In this document: piece by piece, positions 16,325 through 23,423 of the stretch
Numbering within the stretch: position 1 is the stretch's first letter
Layout: each line of letters begins with the position of its first letter
Origin: Bacteroidia bacterium
Lineage (GTDB): Bacteria > Bacteroidota > Bacteroidia > J057
Length of the DNA stretch: 64,000 bases
Assembly (NCBI GenBank): GCA_033391075.1
Contig: JAWPMV010000005.1
Coordinates: 248,001 to 312,000 of the forward strand
Direction of reading: 5' to 3'
Notes under the pieces: generated by a model
What the model was told of the DNA's origin: nothing
The model's database searches: none
Seen by the model: the letters and a program-made list of their open reading frames with translations, nothing else
Position numbers and translations under genes: made by a program

Positions 16325-16696
16325 ATGATTATACCTCCCAATAAGGATATCGCCAATCTGTACAAAGCCAAGAAAGCCAAAACTGAAGTCTATTTGGAAG
16401 CTATGCATCTATGCATCGATCAGGAACTTAGTAAGAAGGTTTTCGGGACTAATTTGAGTGTGTATCTCTCGCTGAAAATTGAACACAAATTCATTTTGCT
16501 GGCATCCGTTGATCATGTTTTCTTTAAGAAAATGCATGAATCCAGCCAACATATGCTCAAAATTCGAAATGCAAAAGGAGGCAGCTCGGTTGCATTGCAT
16601 GAAATCCTCATTGACCACGACTTTGACTTAGCAGATGGAGCCTTGAAATACGAGGTTTTGGAGAAAGCAAAAATCCTGAAAGTTCAGCTTACATGA
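16325..16696 (+). CDS. Small hydrogenase-cluster protein of unknown function (123 aa)
   Basis: 123 residues, soluble, mixed alpha/beta in appearance, beginning MIIPPNKDIANLYKAKKAKT. One cysteine (MHLCIDQE). No domain recognised, no signal or membrane segment. It starts 3 bases after the protease stop and ends one base before the next gene, so it is firmly embedded in the operon. Candidate accessory or assembly factor by context only. Confidence 0.75.
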   Translation: MIIPPNKDIANLYKAKKAKTEVYLEAMHLCIDQELSKKVFGTNLSVYLSLKIEHKFILLASVDHVFFKKMHESSQHMLKIRNAKGGSSVALHEILIDHDFDLADGALKYEVLEKAKILKVQLT

Positions 16697-16697
16697 G

Positions 16698-17021
16698 ATG
16701 TACATTGACCCAGATGCTTCTTATCCGCTCACCTTTGAATGTCCGGCTCCTGAAGGGGATTTGGTCTTGCTAAAAGATGATCGTTGGCTACAGAATGCGG
16801 AAGTTCAATATCTGGTCTATGGGAGAAGAGGAAGATGGTATGTGGATATATTATTTTTTGATATTCATGAGGAAATCAAAATCAGGATTCGAAAAATCAA
16901 TGACTATCATTCTCGCAAAAAAGCAGAGACTTTCGCCAGTATTTTTCAAAGAGGGATAAGAAAAGATACCCGGGGAACCCTAAAAAGAAAAAATAATGCT
17001 TACCATATTTGCAACAACTGA
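16698..17021 (+). CDS. Small hydrogenase-cluster protein, family A copy 2 (107 aa)
   Basis: 107 residues. The segment from residue 27 to the end aligns without gap to the protein at 12058-12411 (30 of 81 identical; shared DDxWLQxAxV, GxWxV, SRxKA, KDxRGTL, YxICxN). The N-terminal 26 residues are Pro- and acid-rich and differ. Its end overlaps the TPR gene start by 26 bases. The conserved Trp/Gly/Arg/Cys pattern suggests a folded domain, not a linker. Function unknown; conserved presence in duplicate suggests a specific job in hydrogenase biogenesis or electron transfer. Confidence 0.8.
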   Translation: MYIDPDASYPLTFECPAPEGDLVLLKDDRWLQNAEVQYLVYGRRGRWYVDILFFDIHEEIKIRIRKINDYHSRKKAETFASIFQRGIRKDTRGTLKRKNNAYHICNN

Positions 17022-18483
17022 TTTACATTCAACTATACATGAGATGATTCTTCAGGAGGATCGTCTGGAAGAGCTAATCGAAATTAGGGAAGGGACAGCG
17101 GAAGAAGGGTTTCAGTTTTCAATACATGAAGGAAAGATATCCTTGCCCATTTTCTGGGATAATAGTCTCCCCCCCTATTTATTTCCCCAATCCATTGCAT
17201 TTTCTCCGGAAAATCTTCTGGCACTCATCTTTCATTTTCTGGAAAATGATCCAAAGGCCTGGCAATATGCAGAAGGAGGAGAATTGGCGATGGCTATCGA
17301 AAACCAAAACAGACTCAAATACGGATTTCCCATAGAAAAGCTTCCTGTAGGAAACGAATCTTATGAAAACCTCCATAATTTGGGGGTTATTCATCATTAC
17401 TCTACTCAAAAGCCTGAACCAGTTACAGCTAATTATTCTCTCGCCATAGAAAAAGCTCCAAATGATGATTATGCAGCTTTCAGCCTTAAAGAATTGGCAA
17501 CCTATGAATTGGATAGAGGCAACCTGAGCCAGGCTGAGGCTTATCTGGAAAAGGGCTTGGAGAAATCCCTGTCCGAACAAGCTACTTTCGCCTTAAAATT
17601 TTTACTAGGGAAAGTCTGGATGCAAATGCTCCAGGTACCCTACGATCAAGAATTGCTAAGCAAAGTAAAAGGAATCATTTGGGAGGGAGTTAATTTCTTC
17701 GAAAAATCAGCGAATAAAGGCCAACTGGGCTTATTACTACTGGATGCGACACATATCGCCAACATATCAGAGAGTTATAGCGAGGCTTTAGGCTACATTA
17801 GTAGGGCCATATCGATTTTTGAAGAAGAAGGCTATCAGGAATTAGTCGGAAGTGCGATTTTACGAAAAGGTACCCTGCTATATACATGGGCACAAAATGG
17901 CAATCCACAATTTTATAAATCAGCCGTAGAAGCCTATCAAAAGGCTTTGCAAATTTTCAGCAAAGAAGTCCATCCGGATGTCTTTGCGGATATTCATCAC
18001 AATCTGGCAGTTTTATATGCAGAGATTCCCAGTGATCCCAAAAGGAAAAGCATCTGGGCTGGCGTTTCCTCTGCCTCCTTTCAGGAAGCCCTGGAATTTT
18101 ACACTAAGCAGGCTTATCCCTACCAGTATGGAAGTATCTGCAATAACTATGGAAATGCTTTGATCAAATTTCCCAAAGCGGTACACTCTGACAATTACGA
18201 AAAAGCTATTCAGTACTATAATGAAGCACTATCGGTCCGAACAGCTGATCAATTTCCCTATGAAAGAGCCATTTCGCTGCTCAATTATTTAGAGGCAAGC
18301 TGGAGTGTAGGAAACGATCCGGATCCTGAGGTATTCAATTACATGCGCTTTGAAGATATGTTGGAGAAAGCGAAGGAGGTAAAAGAATTGGTAACTGATG
18401 CCAGCATGATAGAAGAAGCTAATCGTCATCTCCAGAATCTCGAAGAGCTCAGGTCAGTGTCAAATTACAGCGGTCATGCATGA
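16996..18483 (+). CDS. TPR protein of the hydrogenase cluster
   Basis: 495 residues. The C-terminal two thirds has tetratricopeptide-like repeats (DDYAAFSLKELATYELDRG, YKSAVEAYQKALQIF, DNYEKAIQYYNEALSV). The N-terminal ~150 residues are non-repetitive. No signal peptide, so cytoplasmic. The start at 16996 overlaps the preceding gene by 26 bases; an ATG at 17044 (Met17) would avoid the overlap. Its end overlaps hypA by 8 bases. Likely a protein-protein scaffold for hydrogenase assembly or its electron partner; partner unknown. Confidence 0.85.
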   Translation: MLTIFATTDLHSTIHEMILQEDRLEELIEIREGTAEEGFQFSIHEGKISLPIFWDNSLPPYLFPQSIAFSPENLLALIFHFLENDPKAWQYAEGGELAMAIENQNRLKYGFPIEKLPVGNESYENLHNLGVIHHYSTQKPEPVTANYSLAIEKAPNDDYAAFSLKELATYELDRGNLSQAEAYLEKGLEKSLSEQATFALKFLLGKVWMQMLQVPYDQELLSKVKGIIWEGVNFFEKSANKGQLGLLLLDATHIANISESYSEALGYISRAISIFEEEGYQELVGSAILRKGTLLYTWAQNGNPQFYKSAVEAYQKALQIFSKEVHPDVFADIHHNLAVLYAEIPSDPKRKSIWAGVSSASFQEALEFYTKQAYPYQYGSICNNYGNALIKFPKAVHSDNYEKAIQYYNEALSVRTADQFPYERAISLLNYLEASWSVGNDPDPEVFNYMRFEDMLEKAKEVKELVTDASMIEEANRHLQNLEELRSVSNYSGHA

Positions 18484-18826
18484 ATTATCCCTCGTACAAA
18501 GCATTTTCCAAACCCTGGAAAGTGAGCTTTCCCAGGAGGAATTAGCCAAATTAGAAGCTGTAGAACTCAACATTGGATTGTTGGCCAATGTTGAGCCCGT
18601 TCTTCTAAATAATGCCTTCAAAGCTTATCAGGAAACCCGCAATGCATATTTGGGAGTAGAACTTAAAACCAATATGATTCCCATCACCATCAACTGTCCC
18701 AGCTGTAATAAAAAATCTACGATCAAGAATTACGTATTCTTGTGCACGCATTGCGGTACACCCAGCAACCAGATTTTAACCGGAGAAGAACTACTCATTC
18801 ATCGGATTCATTATGCCGAGAATTAG
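18476..18826 (+). CDS. hypA: Hydrogenase nickel-insertion protein HypA
   Basis: 116 residues beginning MHELS, with the nickel ligand His2 and a structural zinc site formed by Cys74/Cys77 (CPSC) and Cys90/Cys93 (CTHC). It transfers nickel with HypB to the large subunit. It is the last gene of the hydrogenase cluster, overlapping the TPR gene by 8 bases, and lies far from hypB. Its stop overlaps the stop of the convergent minus-strand gene. Confidence 0.95.
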   Translation: MHELSLVQSIFQTLESELSQEELAKLEAVELNIGLLANVEPVLLNNAFKAYQETRNAYLGVELKTNMIPITINCPSCNKKSTIKNYVFLCTHCGTPSNQILTGEELLIHRIHYAEN

Positions 18827-21800
18827 CGTCTAATCACTTTCTTCACATCTACCTCAATTCCCTCATCCATAATCCGAAGGAAATAGATTCCTCCTGCCAA
18901 AAGACTAAGATCCAGATCCACCACTCCTATTCCATTCAGGCCAAAATCTCCTTCCAGTACCTTTCGCCCGGATGCATCTATGACCTGATAATCGTAGCGT
19001 GCAAATCCCTCTGATTCCAACAACATCCGAATAGGACCTTCAGTTGGATTGGGGAATAGGGCAATATCTTGCTTAAGATTATTGAAATTGATCCCTCCTG
19101 CATCATGTTGAATTTCCAGATCATCTATAGCCCAGCCCCAGCCGGTAGCGAGAGGGTCTGTAAAAAGTCGAAATCGAATAGCAATGGTATCTCCTGCAGC
19201 AAAGGTATTGCTCAAGTCTACTGCATGATTGACAAACATAGAGGAAGTTCCGTCCTGACTGCTATTATAGGCATTGGTCCAGCGGCCATCAAAACTGGCA
19301 TCATATCCATTTTCCAAAGGTTCCCAGTTTTTCAAATCTTTACTTCCTTCTACTACTACAAAATCAAAGAAATTAGCCTGTCCAAATACAGCGCCTTGCT
19401 GTCCCAGCTCTACAATTGCAACATCCTTATATCGCAAAATTGGATCAGTTGCAGAAACTACGATGGGAAATCGTAAGGTAGCTGTATAATTCCCTACCCC
19501 ACCCGTAAGATCTATTCCGGAAGTATAGGGATGATTGGTATGAAGCACATTTCCACTAAAGCCCGTCAAATTTCCAATCTGAAAGGAATCGCTCAAGGCA
19601 AAATCAGTCGCGCGCTCAAAATCGCTTTGGTAAGAAGCTACTGGCAAGATAAAATCGATTCGATCCTCTTCCTTTAATAGCACTTTGCCTGATGAATAGG
19701 CTTCTCCGTCTTTATAGCCAATCAGTCGGATGGTAATGTCTATGTCCCGATTATCAATGTATTTTCGTTTGATGACTTCCGGAATCGAATTGCCATTTAT
19801 GCTTTCTTTGCGGATTCCATTGAGCAGGATTTGGGTTGAATCATAGGCTTCCCGTAATTCCGCCTCCAGTACCAGTCCATCACTTTCGAGGATATCGCTG
19901 GTCAAACATAATACCTTGGGGCCAAGTATAGGATCAGGCAGCGGAACATTTCCCAGTTCATCTATAGTTGCTGTCCATATTCCCCTCCCGTGGGTAGCAA
20001 TCACAATCTCATCATCCACCCATTTCATGTCCCAAATGATGGTTTTGGGAAATTCATCAATGATTTGCCAGCTTTGACCATCATCAGTGGTCTCAAATAT
20101 TCCAATATCAGTTCCTGCCCAAATGGTTCCGGGCGCATGCGGCATCACCTGTAAAGAAAAGACCGAAACATCCGGAAAGCCCCGATCTATTCCTTCCTGA
20201 AATCCGGATAAGTCTTCCCAGCTCCTTCCCAAATCCCGGCTACGCAGAATTTTGGGGACACCCTTGGGAGAGAAGAGCATATAAGCGGTGTTTTCATCTA
20301 AAGGATCGGTATACAACCCACTTATCCTGCCGATATCAGCAATTTCCTGTGCTCTCCTCAGGCTGCTTCCTCCATCAGTGGAAACATACACATCCCGGTT
20401 TCCTGACATGCCCGTTGCTATCCAAACGACCTGGGGATTGGCGAGAGATACGGCTACATCCGGAGAGCCAAACCAGTTATTATTAATGGGTGTCAAGGAC
20501 CAGGTTCTACCAAAATCATCACTTCGCCATAAACCGGAAGGTCCGCCTGTATATACTAGATCAGGATCAGTAGCTTCATTGGCGATCCGACTTACAAAAG
20601 GTGCATTTCCTCCTCCCACATCATCCAGGCCTTGAGTTGCGCTTTCACTATTTCCATTTGCTACATCGACCAGGACAAAATTATTAAATTGAGAGCCTCC
20701 CAATAGTTTGCTGGGATCAGCTTTATTCCATGCTACTTCAAATCCATCCCCCCCTATCACAAATCTGTATGGACTACTAAAGTCTGCCTCTGCATTATCA
20801 TCTCCAATCAATGCACCAGCAAAAGCCCAGGTTCCATTGTCCTGCGCCCCGCCTGCATACTGCCTGCGATCTGGCCTTTTATCTGCACCGTAGAATTGAG
20901 TAGTATTATAAGTATTGCCCACCATGTTCCAGCTTCCATTTTCAAAGCCGGGATCCACACTGGAGTTGGAGACGAAAATTCCTCCATCATCCCCTAAGAG
21001 TATCCTGAATTCATCGCCAGCATCTCCAGGAAGGTAGGTCAGAAAATGTTGATCCGGATGTACACCTCCGCTAAACCAGCTATTCTTTCCTCTGTCCTGT
21101 CCACTCGCTCTGAAATAACTATCAACCAGAACTCCCACATTCTTCTCGAAACCTCCATTCCCATCTGGCAAAAGATTGATTTTCCAAAGATCAACTCCCC
21201 CGACGAAAAGCACTGAATCCGTCATCGGACTCACCATAATGGTATTATCATACCAACCTTGCCCTCCCAACAAATCGGGATCCAGACCTCCATTTACAGA
21301 TCTCGCTTCCTGCCATTGATTTCCTCCATCCAAACTATAATAAATCACCCCTCTCCGGATATCATTTCCCTGTGCATCTTTTTGCCAGCGTTCGAGAGAA
21401 GCAAATACCCAGTCTGGATTATTCCTTCCAACAGCGAGTTCCAATCGATTCACTGAATTGGGCATGCCATTATTTATCTCTTGCCAGCTCTCTCCCCCAT
21501 CATCTGAACGAAATACGCCCCTCCCCACAATACTAAGGTATTGACGATTGAAATCTGAAGGAGCTGCTATAATTTGGCTGATAGTAAATGCATCTGAAAA
21601 AGTACGGGTCCAGCTTTGTCCCCCATCGGTACTGCGGAATATGCCAGAATTTTGACCTGCCGGAGTTGATCCGAAAAATTCTGTTCCTCCTGAAGCCAAA
21701 ACAAGATCAGCATCAGTAGGGGAAACAATAAGGCGAGTAATGTTCTGGAAAAAGGGGTCCTCAGCTCCTACGCTCAATTGAGTCCAGCTATTTCCCCGAT

Positions 21801-22380
21801 CTGAGGATTTGAAAATCCCATCACCATCTCCATTGGCTCCTCCAAGTCCTCTTTCTCCTGTACCTGCATAAATGATATTCGGATTAGCATTGGATTGAGC
21901 CATCGTACTGAATTGTAGATTGGGTAAATCCGGAGTAATATGGATCCAATTCTGACCTGCATTACTGCTTTTCCATATCCCTCCGCTCACCGAGGCTGCC
22001 AACCATGTACTGAGAGGGTCAGCAGGATCAGGCAAAATCGAGCGAGTTCTTCCAGGAACATTGGCTGGCCCTCTTTCTGTAAAGGTAACGGCCCTCCTAC
22101 TCAGGATCGGACCATTTCTATAGGCCCTTTGCAGGGCCTCCTGTTTATAGTTGTAGGAATATGCAGGACGCTCGTCTCCCTCTTTCGTCCTGAGTTCATC
22201 AAATAGTTTGCTGTATTCGTCCGGGGAATCAAATTTCTTTCCCTTTTCTTTCTTTTTGACAATATGTATAGGATCCCTTGACTCGCTGCTAGACTCCTGC
22301 TCTGATGCACATTTATAAAAGTAAAATCCAAGACATAAAATTAGAAATAGGCTAGATAGTAATTTTGCTTTCATAGACAT
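18823..22380 (-). CDS. T9SS-secreted Asp-box (sortilin/VPS10-like) propeller protein
   Basis: 1185 residues. N-terminal hydrophobic export segment (AKLLSSLFLILCLGFYFYKC) followed by a Ser/Lys-rich linker. Many Asp-box motifs (S-x-D-x-G-x-x-W), e.g. SSNAGQNW, SSDRGNSW, STDGGQSW, SDDGGESW, SRDLGRSW, TTDDGQSW, indicate a large multi-bladed propeller over residues ~100-770. A beta-sandwich-like region follows, then a type A T9SS sorting domain starting FPNPTEGP and ending VKKVIRR. Probably surface-exposed or released. Enzymatic role unproven; the substrate could be peptide or glycan. Convergent with hypA. Confidence 0.88.
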   Translation of the reverse strand: MSMKAKLLSSLFLILCLGFYFYKCASEQESSSESRDPIHIVKKKEKGKKFDSPDEYSKLFDELRTKEGDERPAYSYNYKQEALQRAYRNGPILSRRAVTFTERGPANVPGRTRSILPDPADPLSTWLAASVSGGIWKSSNAGQNWIHITPDLPNLQFSTMAQSNANPNIIYAGTGERGLGGANGDGDGIFKSSDRGNSWTQLSVGAEDPFFQNITRLIVSPTDADLVLASGGTEFFGSTPAGQNSGIFRSTDGGQSWTRTFSDAFTISQIIAAPSDFNRQYLSIVGRGVFRSDDGGESWQEINNGMPNSVNRLELAVGRNNPDWVFASLERWQKDAQGNDIRRGVIYYSLDGGNQWQEARSVNGGLDPDLLGGQGWYDNTIMVSPMTDSVLFVGGVDLWKINLLPDGNGGFEKNVGVLVDSYFRASGQDRGKNSWFSGGVHPDQHFLTYLPGDAGDEFRILLGDDGGIFVSNSSVDPGFENGSWNMVGNTYNTTQFYGADKRPDRRQYAGGAQDNGTWAFAGALIGDDNAEADFSSPYRFVIGGDGFEVAWNKADPSKLLGGSQFNNFVLVDVANGNSESATQGLDDVGGGNAPFVSRIANEATDPDLVYTGGPSGLWRSDDFGRTWSLTPINNNWFGSPDVAVSLANPQVVWIATGMSGNRDVYVSTDGGSSLRRAQEIADIGRISGLYTDPLDENTAYMLFSPKGVPKILRSRDLGRSWEDLSGFQEGIDRGFPDVSVFSLQVMPHAPGTIWAGTDIGIFETTDDGQSWQIIDEFPKTIIWDMKWVDDEIVIATHGRGIWTATIDELGNVPLPDPILGPKVLCLTSDILESDGLVLEAELREAYDSTQILLNGIRKESINGNSIPEVIKRKYIDNRDIDITIRLIGYKDGEAYSSGKVLLKEEDRIDFILPVASYQSDFERATDFALSDSFQIGNLTGFSGNVLHTNHPYTSGIDLTGGVGNYTATLRFPIVVSATDPILRYKDVAIVELGQQGAVFGQANFFDFVVVEGSKDLKNWEPLENGYDASFDGRWTNAYNSSQDGTSSMFVNHAVDLSNTFAAGDTIAIRFRLFTDPLATGWGWAIDDLEIQHDAGGINFNNLKQDIALFPNPTEGPIRMLLESEGFARYDYQVIDASGRKVLEGDFGLNGIGVVDLDLSLLAGGIYFLRIMDEGIEVDVKKVIRR

Positions 22381-22538
22381 TTTTAGGCCAGGTAATGTAG
22401 AAATAGAAGGAAGGACAAATAGCCGACCTTTCCAAGACAGAAATCATTCTCTCTCTGTCATAATTGAGACAGCTAAGTCTGCTTTCTTCCCCTATTTATG
22501 TAGAAAAATTAGCTAGCAAGCATAAAACCTTAAATCTC

Positions 22539-23357
22539 ATGCTTCAAAAAGGTCCTTACAATAGACTTGAAAACCAGATCGCCCTGATTACCGGTGCAAA
22601 TTCAGGGATCGGAAAAGCGGTAGCTCTTGAACTTGCCCAAGAAGGAGCAACTGTTATCGTAAACTGGGTGTTTAATGAAGAGGCTGCAGATGAAGTGGTC
22701 CAACAAATTCATGCTGAAGGAGGCGAAGCGATGCACATCAAAGCCGATGTTTCTCAGGAGGCGCAAGTTGTAAAGATGTTTGAGGAAATCGTCTCTCAGT
22801 ACGGTCGTCTGGACATACTTGTCAATAATGCCGGTTTACAAAGAGATGCACCTTTCTGGGAAATGAGCCTACAGCAATGGGAAAAAGTCATCGATGTCAA
22901 CTTAACCGGCCAATTCCTATGTGCACGTGAGGCTGTCAAATTATTCATGAAACAGGGAGTAAATGATAAGATCTCCTGTTCTGCTGGAAAGATCATTTGC
23001 ATGAGTTCTGTCCATGAAGTGATTCCCTGGGCAGGCCATGCAAATTATGCTGCATCCAAAGGAGGAGTAATGCTCTTGATGCAGAGTTTGGCGCAAGAAG
23101 TTGCTCCCTACAAAATCCGGGTAAACAGCATCGGTCCGGGGGCTATAAAAACGCCTATCAATACCGCTGCCTGGTCCACGCCGGAAGCAGAAGCAGAATT
23201 GCTAAAACTTATTCCTTACAATCGAGTTGGAAATCCAGTTGATATAGCTAAAGCGGCAGTTTGGTTGTCTTCAGATGAATCTGAATATGTACAGGGAATT
23301 ACCTTATTTGTAGATGGAGGAATGACGCTCTATCCCGGATTTGCAACAGGTGGCTAA
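22539..23357 (+). CDS. SDR-family NAD(P) dehydrogenase (glucose 1-dehydrogenase-like)
   Basis: 272 residues from the ATG at 22539, just before the NAD(P)-binding domain; the reading from 22464 adds 25 unlikely residues. Classical short-chain dehydrogenase motifs: TGANSGIG (cofactor), NNAG, catalytic Ser (CMSSVHE), YAASKGG (Tyr/Lys), and PGAIKTPI. Family members of this type reduce or oxidise sugars. It is followed 66 bases later by glycoside hydrolase genes, suggesting sugar or compatible-solute metabolism. Exact substrate not visible. Confidence 0.9.
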   Translation: MLQKGPYNRLENQIALITGANSGIGKAVALELAQEGATVIVNWVFNEEAADEVVQQIHAEGGEAMHIKADVSQEAQVVKMFEEIVSQYGRLDILVNNAGLQRDAPFWEMSLQQWEKVIDVNLTGQFLCAREAVKLFMKQGVNDKISCSAGKIICMSSVHEVIPWAGHANYAASKGGVMLLMQSLAQEVAPYKIRVNSIGPGAIKTPINTAAWSTPEAEAELLKLIPYNRVGNPVDIAKAAVWLSSDESEYVQGITLFVDGGMTLYPGFATGG

Positions 23358-23423
23358 AGCAGGATTTTAGCGTCTCAAGCATAATACAAACATTCAACAG
23401 CAACACATTATAAAAGATCAATC

